DNA of 64,000 nucleotides from JASFBA01 sp036172265. GTDB taxonomy: Bacteria > Chloroflexota > Chloroflexia > DTKN01. Where the stretch lies: NCBI GenBank assembly GCA_036172265.1, contig JASFBA010000017.1, positions 1-64,000 of the forward strand, read 5' to 3'. The notes under the pieces are model-generated. The model saw nothing but the letters and a program-made list of their open reading frames with translations, was not told the origin of the DNA and did no database searches. Within the stretch, counting starts at the first letter, position 1. Each line of letters opens with the position of its first letter. The position numbers were made by a program, and so were the translations under genes. Shown here one piece after another: positions 14,677 to 23,809 of the stretch.

Positions 14677-15822
14677 TCAACGGTCAGCGCTCAGCGATTG
14701 GCGAAAAAGCGCCTCGTATTGGTCCACCGTGTGTTCCAGGCTAAAGGTGGCAGCGATCTGCTCCGGCGGTTTGACGTACTGCTCTCGCCCGTTCAGCACC
14801 CGGCTTATGGCAGCGGCCAGGGCCGGGACGTCGCCCCGGGGAAAAATCTCGCCCATGCCGGTCACGCGCACGACCTCCCGTGCCCCCGGGGTATCGCTCA
14901 CCACCACCGGCGTTCCGCAGAGCATTGCCTCGGCCTGGACCATGCCGAAGCACTCCGTCCCGCTGGGGAGGGCCAGGACATCGCAGAGGGCATAGAAATT
15001 GGCCATATCCTGGGGGTTGGTCAGGAGGCCGAGGAAGACCAGGCGGTCACGGTACTCTTCGATCAGAGGCAGGCAGTGCTCGTAAAAGTTCTCGTAGCGG
15101 ATGAGGTATTCGCCGGCGAAGGCGATGCGGAGGTCCGGGAAGCGTTCCAGGAGGTAGGGGATGGCCCGGATAAGGAGGTCGGGCCGCTTTTCTTCCACGA
15201 AGCGGCCGGCGTAGCCGATCACCGTTTTCCCTTCCAGGCCGTACCGGCGGCGCATCTCTGCCACGCCGGCCGGATTGGGTTGAGGAACGGCGATCGGTGG
15301 GTAGATGACCTCCACCTTGGGCAGGAAGGGGCGCAGGTAGGTCGAGTGCTCCGCATAGTCCCGGCTATAGCCGATGACCGCCTTGGCGTAGCGCGCTGCC
15401 GCGCAGTAGACGCGGAAGACGAGGAACTCGATCAGCCGGTTGTGCCAGCCGGCCGGTAGGATGGCATCGCCGTGGTGGGTGATGACGAGCGGCTTGCGCT
15501 GCAGACGGGAGAAAAAGGCCATCAGGCTGGCCTCCGGAAGCGGAGTGTGGATGTTGATCACATCGTTTCGGGCGATGAGCCGCCAGGCGGCCAGTGGGAA
15601 GGCTGGCATGAGCTGGGTACGGCTGAGGCGCATCAGGCTCCACAGCCGTACCACCCGTACCCCGTTGAGCATCTCGTCGCGGGGCAACTCGCGCCGGTAG
15701 CGCGAGGTCAGTACCGTGGTCTGATGTCCGCGGCGGGCCAGCGCCTCGGCCACGCGCTGGACGTGGATGGTCAGGCCGGTGCGATGCGGCGCGTAGTAGG
15801 TCAGCACAAACAGAATTTTCAT
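14677..15822 (-). CDS. GT4-family glycosyltransferase
   Basis: 381 residues in the GT-B fold. The N-terminal domain begins MKILFVLTYYAPHRTGLTIHV with VQRVAEALARRGHQTTVLTS. The C-terminal nucleotide-sugar domain has VIGYAGRFVEEKRPDLLIRA, FYALCDVLALPSGTECFGMVQ and the E-x7-E acceptor region AEAMLCGTPVVVSDTPG. It transfers a sugar, with retention of configuration, to an unknown acceptor. ATG 15822 with GGGAGAATCAGGG is preferred to a start 29 codons upstream. Probably co-transcribed with the methyltransferase. Confidence 0.9.
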   Translation of the reverse strand: MKILFVLTYYAPHRTGLTIHVQRVAEALARRGHQTTVLTSRYRRELPRDEMLNGVRVVRLWSLMRLSRTQLMPAFPLAAWRLIARNDVINIHTPLPEASLMAFFSRLQRKPLVITHHGDAILPAGWHNRLIEFLVFRVYCAAARYAKAVIGYSRDYAEHSTYLRPFLPKVEVIYPPIAVPQPNPAGVAEMRRRYGLEGKTVIGYAGRFVEEKRPDLLIRAIPYLLERFPDLRIAFAGEYLIRYENFYEHCLPLIEEYRDRLVFLGLLTNPQDMANFYALCDVLALPSGTECFGMVQAEAMLCGTPVVVSDTPGAREVVRVTGMGEIFPRGDVPALAAAISRVLNGREQYVKPPEQIAATFSLEHTVDQYEALFRQSLSADR

Positions 15823-15902
15823 CCCTGATTCTCCCGGTGGTTTCTTACCCAACACAGGCGGCCGGCATTGTACACCATATTTGCTGGAGATGCAAATGGG
15901 CT

Positions 15903-15931
15903 GGAGCAACTCCGCAGGAGTTGCCTACAAC
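15903..15931. repeat. Palindrome GCAACTCC-GCA-GGAGTTGC (second repeat family)
   Basis: An 8-bp stem with a 3-base loop is followed by CTACAAC. Related copies with a CAACTCC...GGAGTTG core are at 46.1 and 50.74 kb, and a partial one is near 25.14 kb. Confidence 0.6.
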
Positions 15932-15965
15932 GCTGGGAACGTTTCACACTGGGGACAACCTGGAC

Positions 15966-15994
15966 TTGGGCCTCGAGCGGTTTCGTGGTATAAT
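15966..15994 (+). promoter_or_regulatory. Promoter of the recG operon
   Basis: TTGGGC (15966-15971), a 17-base spacer ending TGG, consensus TATAAT (15989-15994). The first recG start candidates lie about 70 bases downstream. Confidence 0.75.
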
Positions 15995-16064
15995 GGTTTC
16001 CGCCCTTTGGGGACAGAACTTTGCGACCTTCGGGCGCGGTAGGACTGCGCCGTGACCAGGGGGT

Positions 16065-18638
16065 TTGGAGAAGGTGGAACAGGAACACCGGACGCGGCAG
16101 TTGGAGCACCTGGCCGCCCTGGGTCGGCTTCTTTCCAAGGAGGAACGGGCCGGCTGCGCCGATACGGCTGCCCCGGCCGGCCTGGAGGCCCACTTCCGCC
16201 AGTGGCAGGCCCAGGCCCAGCCTCTGGGCCTTTCTGCCGAACTCCTGACCCGTTTGGGAGAACTCCTGGGTAACTACGGCCATCTCATCCTCTCGGCTCG
16301 CCAGGCCCGGGTGCGCCAGGCCCTGGCCCTCCTCCGCCAGACCTACCGGACCCTGCGCGATGGGGTCAGCCCGCCGCAGGCCCAGTCTCTGGCTGCTCCC
16401 AAGGGGCCTGTTCCGGCTCATCCGCACCCGTCCCGTCGCACTCTTCCACCGCCCAAAGGGGTCACCCTGGATACGCCTCTGGAAAAGGCTGGCGGCATCT
16501 ACGGCGCCTACTTGCGTGGGCTGAAGCGGCTGGGTCTGCAGACGGTACGCGACCTCCTTTACCACTTTCCCCGGCGCTACGACGACTTTACCTCGCTCAA
16601 GCCGATCCATGCTCTGATGTACGGGGCCACCGAGACGATCATCGCCACCGTCGAGGAAGTGGAGCAGCGGCGCACCTACAGTGGACGGCTCCTCATCTCG
16701 GCCCGCGTGCGGGATGAAACCGGCAGCATCGAAGCGATCTGGTTCAACCAGCCCTACCTTCTGAAGTCGCTCAAGCCCGGGATGAAGGTGGTCCTGAGCG
16801 GGCGGGTGGAGCAGTTTCGCGGCCGGCTGACGCTGGAGTCGCCGGAGTGGGAGCCGTATGACGCCGAACTGGTGCATACCGGCCGGCTGGTGCCGGTCTA
16901 CCCGATGAGCGGGGAGATGCGCCCCCGGGGCACGCGCCGGCTGATCAAGCGTTTCCTGGAGCAGTGGGCCGACCGCGTTCCCGATCCCCTGCCGCCGGAG
17001 GTGCGCTGGCGGGCCGACCTCTGGGAACTCGGTCGGGCCCTGCGTCAGATCCATTTCCCCGACGATTGGGATTCGCTCCGGCAGGCCCGTCGGCGTCTGG
17101 CCTTTGACGAGTTCCTCTACATCCAACTGGGCGTCCTGCAGCGCAAGCGGGAGTGGCAGGCCAGTCCCGGCCACCCGCTCGCCGTAGACCGGGAACTTCT
17201 GGGGCGTTTCCTGGCTCGGCTTCCTTTTGCTCTCACCGGGGCGCAGGAGCGGGCGCTGCGGGAGATACTGGCCGACCTGGAGCGGGATGTGCCGATGAGC
17301 CGGCTTTTGCAAGGCGATGTGGGTTCGGGGAAGACGGTGGTGGCGACGGCGGCGGCGCTCATGGCGGTGGCGAACGGCCGGCAGGTGGCCCTGATGGCTC
17401 CCACCGAGATCCTGGCCGAACAGCACGAGCGCACCATCCGGATGCTCCTTTCCGGCCTGGAGGTGCCTGGCCGGCCCAGCGCCCAACATGTCTCCACTTC
17501 CGGCGAGGAGTGGAAGGAGGAAGACCCGGAACGGGCCCGACGGCTGGCCGAACTGAAGGCGCTTTTGGGGGTGGAGGAACGGCCGGCTGGGGGAGAGCCC
17601 CGGGTGGCCCTCCTGATCGGCAGCATGAAGGAGCGGGAAAAACGCGAACTGCGAGCCGCCATCGCCGAGGGCGGAGTGGACATCGTCGTAGGCACCCACG
17701 CCCTCATCCAGGAAGGGGTCGTCTTCGCCAACCTGGGGCTGGTGATCATTGACGAACAGCACCGCTTCGGCGTGCTCCAGCGCCAGGCCCTCCACCAGAA
17801 GGGCTACAACCCCCATCTCCTGGTCATGACCGCCACTCCCATCCCCCGTACCCTGGCCCTGACGCTGCACGGCGACTTGGACCTCTCCGTCATTGACGAG
17901 ATGCCTCCCGGCCGGCAGAAGATTCGCACCCGATGGCTTGCCAATGCCGAGCGCCAGCGGGCCTATGACTTTATCCGCAAGCAGGTACAGCAAGGCCGGC
18001 AGGCCTTTATCATCTGCCCGCTGGTGGAGGAATCGGAAAAGATCGAGGCCGCTGCCGCGGTAGAAGAGTTTCACCGCCTGCAGGAAGAGGTTTTCCCCGA
18101 CCTGAAACTGGACCTCCTTCACGGGCGGATGTCCGGCGCGGAGAAGGAGCGTATCATGCGCCGCTTCCGCGATGGGGAGACCCAAGTGCTTGTCTCCACG
18201 CCGGTCGTGGAAGTGGGCATTGATGTGCCCAACGCCACGGTGATGATGGTTGAAGGGGCCGAGCGCTTCGGCCTGGCCCAGTTGCACCAGTTTCGCGGCC
18301 GCGTCGGACGAGGCGAGCATGCTTCCTACTGCATCCTTCTGGCCACCTCTGACACGCTGGGGAGCGAAAGACTCAAGGCCATTGAGGAGACGGACGACGG
18401 CTTTGCCCTGGCCGAAATCGACTTGGAACTGCGTGGACCGGGGGAATTCTTCGGCACGCGCCAGAGCGGCATGCCCGACCTCAAGGTGGCCCGGCTGGGG
18501 GATAGCCGCCTTCTGGACCTGGCCCGCCGGGAGGCCGAAGCCATCCTGGCCGCCGACCCCACCCTGAGCCGGCCGGAGCATGCTGTCCTGGCCGAACGTC
18601 TGGCCGCTTTCTGGAGCCGGGAGGTGGAGATCAGTTGA
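16065..18638 (+). CDS. recG: ATP-dependent DNA helicase RecG
   Basis: RecG remodels stalled replication forks and Holliday junctions. This 857-residue form has an N-terminal extension of about 130 residues before the wedge OB domain (GIYGAYLRGLKRLGLQTVRDLL, FPRRYDDFTS, then VVLSGRVEQFRGRLTLESPEWE). SF2 motor motifs follow: LTGAQERALREIL (Q-like), RLLQGDVGSGKTVVA (I), MAPTEILAEQH (Ia), VIIDEQHRFG (II), MTATPIPRTLA (III), ERFGLAQLHQFRGRVGRG (VI), and the C-terminal RGPGEFFGTRQSGMPDL characteristic of RecG. Start TTG 16065 or GTG 16074 is uncertain because the ribosome site is weak. rsmD overlaps its stop. Confidence 0.95.
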   Translation: MEKVEQEHRTRQLEHLAALGRLLSKEERAGCADTAAPAGLEAHFRQWQAQAQPLGLSAELLTRLGELLGNYGHLILSARQARVRQALALLRQTYRTLRDGVSPPQAQSLAAPKGPVPAHPHPSRRTLPPPKGVTLDTPLEKAGGIYGAYLRGLKRLGLQTVRDLLYHFPRRYDDFTSLKPIHALMYGATETIIATVEEVEQRRTYSGRLLISARVRDETGSIEAIWFNQPYLLKSLKPGMKVVLSGRVEQFRGRLTLESPEWEPYDAELVHTGRLVPVYPMSGEMRPRGTRRLIKRFLEQWADRVPDPLPPEVRWRADLWELGRALRQIHFPDDWDSLRQARRRLAFDEFLYIQLGVLQRKREWQASPGHPLAVDRELLGRFLARLPFALTGAQERALREILADLERDVPMSRLLQGDVGSGKTVVATAAALMAVANGRQVALMAPTEILAEQHERTIRMLLSGLEVPGRPSAQHVSTSGEEWKEEDPERARRLAELKALLGVEERPAGGEPRVALLIGSMKEREKRELRAAIAEGGVDIVVGTHALIQEGVVFANLGLVIIDEQHRFGVLQRQALHQKGYNPHLLVMTATPIPRTLALTLHGDLDLSVIDEMPPGRQKIRTRWLANAERQRAYDFIRKQVQQGRQAFIICPLVEESEKIEAAAAVEEFHRLQEEVFPDLKLDLLHGRMSGAEKERIMRRFRDGETQVLVSTPVVEVGIDVPNATVMMVEGAERFGLAQLHQFRGRVGRGEHASYCILLATSDTLGSERLKAIEETDDGFALAEIDLELRGPGEFFGTRQSGMPDLKVARLGDSRLLDLARREAEAILAADPTLSRPEHAVLAERLAAFWSREVEIS

Positions 18639-19216
18639 GGGTCATCACCGGTTCCGCCAAAGGCCATCGTCTGAAGGCCCCAAAAGGACTGCGCACCCGG
18701 CCGATGTTGGAGAAGGTGCGTGCTTCCCTCTTTGCCGTCCTGGAGGGCTATCTGGGCGGCATCTCCGGCCGGGTACTGGACCTCTATGCCGGAAGCGGCG
18801 CGTTGGGCATCGAGGCCCTCTCGCGGGGAGCAGAATGGGCCGATTTCGTGGAGATCAACGCCGGAGCCTGCCGGTTCATTCGGGAGAACCTGGAGCACAC
18901 CCGCCTGAGCGAACGTGCCCATGTCTACCAGGCCGAGGTGCGGACCTTTCTGCACCGGATGCATGAAGGAGCAAAGTATGATATAATTTTTCTCGATCCG
19001 CCCTATGCGGATCCCCTGGTAGAGAGAGTCCTGGATGAACTGGCCGGCGGGCCTCTTGTACACGAGAGCACTTTGGTAGCGGTGCACCATGCGGTCCGGC
19101 TGATGCTTGCCGAAAGTTATGGCCCCCTGCGCTGCCTGGAACGGCGGCGCCTTGGGGATAGTGCTCTGAGCCTCTACGGCATGCCGGCTTGGTGGAAAGA
19201 AGATCCATCTTTTTAG
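18635..19216 (+). CDS. rsmD: 16S rRNA (guanine(966)-N2)-methyltransferase RsmD
   Basis: 193 residues of typical RsmD length. MRVITGSAKGHRLKAP is the classic N-terminus (V-I-x-G-x-x-[KR]-G-x-x-L), LDLYAGSGALGIEALSRGA the SAM-binding motif I, and DIIFLDPPYADPL the catalytic DPPY motif. It methylates G966 in the small-subunit rRNA. The start is TTG, whose last two bases begin the recG stop codon (TTGA), so translation is coupled. The recG-rsmD-coaD order is common in Gram-positive and Chloroflexota genomes. Confidence 0.95.
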   Translation: MRVITGSAKGHRLKAPKGLRTRPMLEKVRASLFAVLEGYLGGISGRVLDLYAGSGALGIEALSRGAEWADFVEINAGACRFIRENLEHTRLSERAHVYQAEVRTFLHRMHEGAKYDIIFLDPPYADPLVERVLDELAGGPLVHESTLVAVHHAVRLMLAESYGPLRCLERRRLGDSALSLYGMPAWWKEDPSF

Positions 19217-19271
19217 GCATTTTCATAGGCCCGACTTCGGAATGCCCTTATGGACTGGACAAGGAGGTCCG

Positions 19272-19793
19272 GTGGTTACTGCCATTTATCCCGGCAGTTT
19301 CGACCCGGTGACGAACGGCCATCTGGACATCATCGCCCGGGCGGTCCGGCTCTTCGATCGGGTGATTGTGGCCGTCTACGACCGGCCGGCCAAACGGCTG
19401 CTCTTCAGCGCCGAAGAGCGGGTGGAGATGATTCGTCAGGCTGTTCACGAATTCCCCAATGTCTCGGTGGAGCGGTACGACACGCTCACCGTGGACTATG
19501 CCCGCCGCGTGGGTGCTCAGGTCATTATCCGCGGCCTGCGGGCCATGACCGACTTTGAACTGGAACTCCAGATGGCCCATATGAACCACCGCCTGGCCCC
19601 GGAGATCGAGGTTGTTTGCCTGATGACGGCCCAACATTATTCTTTCCTGAGTTCCAGTATCGTCAAAGAGATCGCCGCCTTAGGGGCCGATGTGAGCAAC
19701 TTGGTCCCGGCCCACGTTGCGCAGGCCTTGCGGGAAGTTCTGAGCCGCAGAGATGAGACCCCGCAGGTCTCGAAAGGGGACAGAGATGAGTGA
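19272..19793 (+). CDS. coaD: Phosphopantetheine adenylyltransferase
   Basis: 173 residues. It catalyses the penultimate step of coenzyme A synthesis, ATP + 4'-phosphopantetheine to dephospho-CoA. Motifs: AIYPGSFDPVTNGHLDII (T/HxGH nucleotidyltransferase site, here TNGH), RLLFSAEERVEMI, IRGLRAMTDFELELQMAHMN and the ATP-binding YSFLSSSIVKEIA. Start GTG 19272 follows AAGGAGG with a short spacer; a frame start at 19242 has no site. Overlaps the next gene by eight bases. Confidence 0.95.
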   Translation: MVTAIYPGSFDPVTNGHLDIIARAVRLFDRVIVAVYDRPAKRLLFSAEERVEMIRQAVHEFPNVSVERYDTLTVDYARRVGAQVIIRGLRAMTDFELELQMAHMNHRLAPEIEVVCLMTAQHYSFLSSSIVKEIAALGADVSNLVPAHVAQALREVLSRRDETPQVSKGDRDE

Positions 19794-20289
19794 CGAACTG
19801 GCCCGGTTGCTCGATGAACTGGAAAAGACGCTGGCCCAGAGCGGTCGTCTGCCCTTTCTTCGTCGTCTCCTGGTGGAGGAGGACAAGGCGATGGGGCTGC
19901 TGGATCGCCTGCGGGCCGCCGTGCCCGAAGAGGTGCGCCGGGCACGCCAGGTTTTGCGCGAACGGGAACAGATTCTGGAGCAGGCCCGTCGTCAGGCCCA
20001 GCGTATTGCCGAGCAAGCCCAGCAGGAAGCCGCTATGCGCCTGGAGGAGGAGGGCCTGCTGGATGAGGCCAAGAAGCGCTCCGAGCAAATTCTGGAAGAG
20101 GCCCGTCGGGAGGCCGAGCGGATTCGCCGGGGAGCCGACCAGTACGCCCGCGAGGTCTTGACCGAAATCGAGGCCCGCCTCTCCCAGGCCCAAGGCGAGA
20201 TTCGGGAGACGATGGGGCGCATCCTGGCCAGCGTCCGCAAGGGATTGGCCGAACTGGAAGGAGACGAGGAAACCAGGGAAGAGGCGTAG
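19786..20289 (+). CDS. Coiled-coil protein (SepIVA/DivIVA- or ATP-synthase-b-like)
   Basis: 167 residues. After a short helical N-terminus (MSDELARLLDELEKTLAQSG) almost the whole protein is charged Glu/Arg/Ala heptads at about 45-160, e.g. EREQILEQARRQAQRIAEQAQ and EEARREAERIRRGADQYA. No membrane segment is seen. The ATG lies inside the end of coaD (overlap ATGAGTGA), with AAAGGGGACAGAG upstream. Coiled-coil proteins of this type, often annotated as DivIVA/SepIVA-like or ATPase, occur after coaD in other phyla. A role in cell division or envelope growth is inference from that context. Confidence 0.72.
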   Translation: MSDELARLLDELEKTLAQSGRLPFLRRLLVEEDKAMGLLDRLRAAVPEEVRRARQVLREREQILEQARRQAQRIAEQAQQEAAMRLEEEGLLDEAKKRSEQILEEARREAERIRRGADQYAREVLTEIEARLSQAQGEIRETMGRILASVRKGLAELEGDEETREEA

Positions 20290-20297
20290 GGGGAACC

Positions 20298-21002
20298 CTA
20301 TCCCAGGTTGGTTGGGTGGGCATCTGTCCTTGAAGGTAAAAAGAGCAGCCGTTCGAAGGTGTCTTCCGGCAGGCCGGCCAGAGAATCCACAACCTGCTCG
20401 GCGGCTTCCAGGCGCTCCCGGGGATGGGTGGTGGCCACGGCCAGGCAGGCCATGCCGGCCCGATGGGCCGCTTCCACCCCGGCCGGTGCATCTTCCACCA
20501 CCACACAGCGCTTCGGCGGCATCCCCAGACGTTGCGCTGCCAGGAGGAAGGAAGCGGGGTCCGGTTTCCCCCGTTCCACCTCTTCTCCGGAGACGAGCGC
20601 CTGAAACAGGCCGGACATGCCGAGTGCCCTCAGGATGGCTTCGATATTCTCGCGGGGTGCTGAGGAGACGACGGCCTGGGGAATCCCCCGCCGGTAAAGC
20701 CGATGCAACCAATCCAGCGCTCCGGGTAGTGGGGTCAGTCCCTTCCGGGCGATGAGTGCCCGGTAACGCTGCTCTTTGGCTGCGCCGATGGCCGCCACCC
20801 GTTCCGGCGGCAGGCCCGGCCCCAGCACGTCGGCGATGATGGCATCGTTGCGCTGGCCAAAGGTACGGCGGAAGGTCGCCTCATCGAGGGCAAGGCCTTC
20901 TTCGGCGAAAGTATCCTTCCAGGCTCGATAGTGGTAGGGAGCGGAATCCACCAGCACCCCATCCATATCCCAGAGGACGGCAAAGGGAGCCTTCTTGACC
21001 AT
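20298..21002 (-). CDS. HAD-family hydrolase of the beta-phosphoglucomutase/sugar-phosphatase group
   Basis: The 234-residue protein has LWDMDGVLVDSAPYHYRAW (motif I D-x-D with cap-1 domain), VVSSAPRENIEAIL (motif II Ser), GKPDPASFLLAAQRL (motif III Lys) and CVVVEDAPAGVEAAHRAGM (motif IV). The cap helix EATFRRTFGQRNDAII with the conserved R-x2-F-G pattern is that of beta-phosphoglucomutase/phosphatase relatives. Candidate substrates are hexose phosphates. It is convergent with the coaD operon, eight bases from the coiled-coil gene, with no terminator between. Confidence 0.88.
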   Translation of the reverse strand: MVKKAPFAVLWDMDGVLVDSAPYHYRAWKDTFAEEGLALDEATFRRTFGQRNDAIIADVLGPGLPPERVAAIGAAKEQRYRALIARKGLTPLPGALDWLHRLYRRGIPQAVVSSAPRENIEAILRALGMSGLFQALVSGEEVERGKPDPASFLLAAQRLGMPPKRCVVVEDAPAGVEAAHRAGMACLAVATTHPRERLEAAEQVVDSLAGLPEDTFERLLFLPSRTDAHPTNLG

Positions 21003-21161
21003 AGGAAATCGTAACTACCCAGCTCCGAAAGGGGCTTCCAGAAAGCCCGATGGCAAGGGCAGGATCGGGACCCGCCCCTTTGTAACTGAACCGCCGCTTC
21101 AGCGGCGGGGGGAAATGCGGGTCAAAACCACCGCCAGGGGTAACAGGAAATCTCTGTCAAT

Positions 21162-21192
21162 GGGGTGGGGCGGCTGCATTCCGCCCCACCCC
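21162..21192. repeat. Perfect 12-bp inverted repeat downstream of dnaK
   Basis: GGGGTGGGGCGG (21162-21173) and CCGCCCCACCCC (21181-21192) flank a 7-base loop. A second hairpin, CCGCCGC TTCA GCGGCGG, lies near 21092-21110. The 224-bp gap between dnaK and the HAD gene holds these plus a half copy of the GCCCCTAC repeat arm. They may terminate dnaK transcripts, but no U-run follows. Confidence 0.6.
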
Positions 21193-21226
21193 GGCGCTAT
21201 TGCCCTGGGCAGCACACATACCGCCC

Positions 21227-23122
21227 CTACACTTCCCGATATTCCCCTTCGATGGTGCCTTCCTCGCTGGGGCCGGCCGGCCCCTGGGGGCCCGGACCAC
21301 CCGGGCCGGCCGTTGGGCCGGCTCCGTATACCGCCTGCCCGATACGCTGGGCGGCAAGGGCCAGTTCGTTCATCGCCGAACGTACCTGCTCGATAGAGCC
21401 GCTCTGGAGGGCGCTGCGCACTGCCGCAATCTTGCCCTCTACCTCCTGGCGGATGTTGGCCGGCACCTTGTCGCCCAGTTCGCGCAAACTGCGCTCCGTC
21501 TGGTAGGCCAGGTTGTCGGCCTGGTTGCGTGTCTCTGCCTCCTCCCGGCGACGGCGGTCCTCCTCGGCGTGGGCTTCCGCTTCCCGGATCATACGTTGAA
21601 TTTCCTCCTCCGTCAGCCCACTGCTGGCTTTGATGACGATCTTCTGCTCCCGGCCGGTGGCCTTGTCCTGGGCGGTCACGTGGAGGATGCCGTTGGCGTC
21701 GATGTCAAAAGTTACCTCGATCTGGGGAATGCCTCGCGGGGCCGGCGGAATGCCGTCCAGGATGAAGCGCCCCAACGTCTTGTTGTCGGCCGCCATCGGC
21801 CGCTCTCCTTGCAGGACGTGGATCTCCACGCTGGGCTGGGCATCGGTGGCCGTGGAGAAGATCTGGCTCTTGCGCACCGGGATGGTGGTGTTGCGCGGGA
21901 TAATGGGTGTCATCACGCCGCCCAGCGTCTCCACCCCTAGCGTGAGCGGGGTAACGTCCAGGAGAAGGATGTCCTTGACCTCGCCGCCCAGCACACCGGC
22001 CTGGATGGCCGCGCCGATGGCCACCACCTCGTCCGGGTTGATGCCCTTGTGCGGCTCTTTGCCGAAGAAATCGCGCACCAGTTGCTGCACCATCGGCATC
22101 CGGGTCTGGCCGCCGACCAGGATGACCTCGTTCACCTGGGATGGCGAAAGGCCGGCATCGGCCAGGGCCTGTTTGACCGGGCCCAGCGTCTTTTCCACCA
22201 GGTCGGCCACCAGTTGCTCCAGTTTGGAACGGGTGAGTTTGTAGAGGAGGTGCTTGGGCCCGGAGGCGTCGGCGGTAATAAAGGGCAGGTTGATCTCGGT
22301 TTCCTGCAGGGTGGAAAGTTCGATCTTGGCCTTTTCCGCCGCTTCCTTCAGGCGCTGCAACGCCATCCGGTCCTGGGAAAGGTCGATGCCGGTGTCACGT
22401 TTGAACTCTTGCACCAGCCAGTTGATGATGCGCTAGTCAAAGTCGTCGCCCCCCAGGTGGGTGTCGCCGTTGGTGGACTTGACCTCGAAGACGCCGTCGC
22501 CCAGTTCCAGAATGGAGATGTCGAAGGTGCCTCCGCCCAGGTCGTAGACGGCGACGAGCTCGTTCTTTTTCTTATCCAACCCATAGGCCAAGGCCGAGGC
22601 CGTAGGCTCGTTGATGATGCGCAGCACCTCCAAGCCGGCGATCCTTCCGGCATCCTTAGTAGCCTGGCGCTGGCTATCGTTGAAATAAGCCGGAACAGTG
22701 ATGACCGCCTTCGTCACCGGTTCCCCCAGGTAGGCCTCGGCGTCCTGTTTGAGTTTCTGGAGGATCATGGCCGAAATCTCCGGGGGAGACATCTCCCGTC
22801 CACCCAAGATGACGCGGACATCGCCATTCGGGGCAGCGGTCAGTTTATAGGGCACCAGTTGGCGGTCGTACTGGACCGAGGGCTCGTCGAACTTGCGTCC
22901 CATAAAGCGCTTGATGGAGAAGATGGTGTTTTCAGGGTTGGTGATGGCCTGGCGGCGGGCGATGCGGCCGATCATGCGTTCCCCGGTCTTGGGGTTGATG
23001 GCTACGACCGAGGGGGTCAGTCGCTCTCCCTCGGCATTGGGAATGACGACCGGCTCGCCGCCTTCCATCACCGCCATTACCGAAAAGGTAGTTCCCAGGT
23101 CAATTCCGATCACTCGGGCCAT
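21227..23122 (-). pseudogene. dnaK: Chaperone DnaK (Hsp70), interrupted by an in-frame TAG codon
   Basis: Continuous DnaK homology over 632 codons: VIGIDLGTTFSVMAVMEGG at the start, PAYFNDSQRQATKDAGRIAG and INEPTASALAYGLDKKK in the ATPase domain, LLLDVTPLTLGVETLGG at the linker and substrate domain, and a Gly/Pro-rich lid tail ending EGEYREV. At codon 230 (bases 22435-22433) GGDDFD is followed by TAG and then RIINWLVQEF. Other DnaK proteins have Gln there, so one C-to-T change (CAG to TAG) explains it. No frameshift is present. Either the allele is dead, an amber suppressor reads it, or the base call is wrong. ATG 23122 has AGGAGGTGTATCGCC. Last gene of hrcA-grpE-dnaK. Confidence 0.9.
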
Positions 23123-23146
23123 GGCGATACACCTCCTGGTGGGGTT

Positions 23147-23794
23147 CTATGTACTGCTTTCTATTTTCTCTTGGGGTTTTCCTTCTGTCGTGGAGGACTT
23201 GGCTTGAACCGGCGCTTCATCCGCAGCCCCGGTCGGAGTTTCCCGGCCCTTGCCCACCTTGACCAGGGCCGGCCGTAGGACGCGATCGCCCAATTTGTAC
23301 CCCTTTTGGAGTTCGGTCAGCACTAGGCCGTCCTGCTCGGCCGGCACCTCCTCGAAGAGGATGGCCTCATGAAAGTAGGGATCGAAAGGCTTGCCTGCCG
23401 CCTCGATCGCCCGCAAGCCGTGCTGCTCCAGGACGGCCTGGAGGCGACGGTAGATCAGGATCACCCCCTCGATCCAGGAGAAACGCAGGAGTTTCTCGTC
23501 GGGCAGGACGGCCAGGGCACGCTCAAAGTCGTCCAGGAGGGGAAGCAGGCGGAGGACGAGGCCGGAGGTGGCCTCCTGAGCCATCTGTTCCCGTTCCTGT
23601 TCGACACGCTTCTTATAGTTCCGCAGTTCGGCTACGGAGCGCAGCCACTGGTCGTAATATTCGGCCGATTTTTTCTTTTCCTCCTCCAGTTCCCGGCGCA
23701 GGGCTTCGGTCTCCTCGCCAACCGCCTCCACGGCTGGGGCTTCGGCCTGCTCCGGAACGAGGGTTTCTGCGCTTTGGGCCTCTTTCTCGGTCAT
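23147..23794 (-). CDS. grpE: Nucleotide exchange factor GrpE
   Basis: 215 residues. An acidic, low-complexity N-terminal tail (rich in Glu/Ala/Pro, about 1-30) precedes the long dimerisation helix ELEEEKKKSAEYYDQWLRSV with AELRNYKKRVEQEREQM. The C-terminal beta domain has KPFDPYFHEAILFEEVP, ELQKGYKLGDRVLRPALVKV and GKGRE. It releases ADP from DnaK. Start ATG 23794 with TAGGAGGTG; a GTG four codons earlier overlaps that site. Middle gene of the CIRCE-controlled operon. Confidence 0.95.
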   Translation of the reverse strand: MTEKEAQSAETLVPEQAEAPAVEAVGEETEALRRELEEEKKKSAEYYDQWLRSVAELRNYKKRVEQEREQMAQEATSGLVLRLLPLLDDFERALAVLPDEKLLRFSWIEGVILIYRRLQAVLEQHGLRAIEAAGKPFDPYFHEAILFEEVPAEQDGLVLTELQKGYKLGDRVLRPALVKVGKGRETPTGAADEAPVQAKSSTTEGKPQEKIESST

Positions 23795-23809
23795 GGGAGA
23801 AATCACCTC

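Noticed and set aside
15819..18581. A 920-codon open frame on the minus strand opposite recG.
   Set aside because: It mirrors recG codon for codon, is Pro/Gly/His-rich with no domain, and has no ribosome site. It is a shadow of high GC coding.
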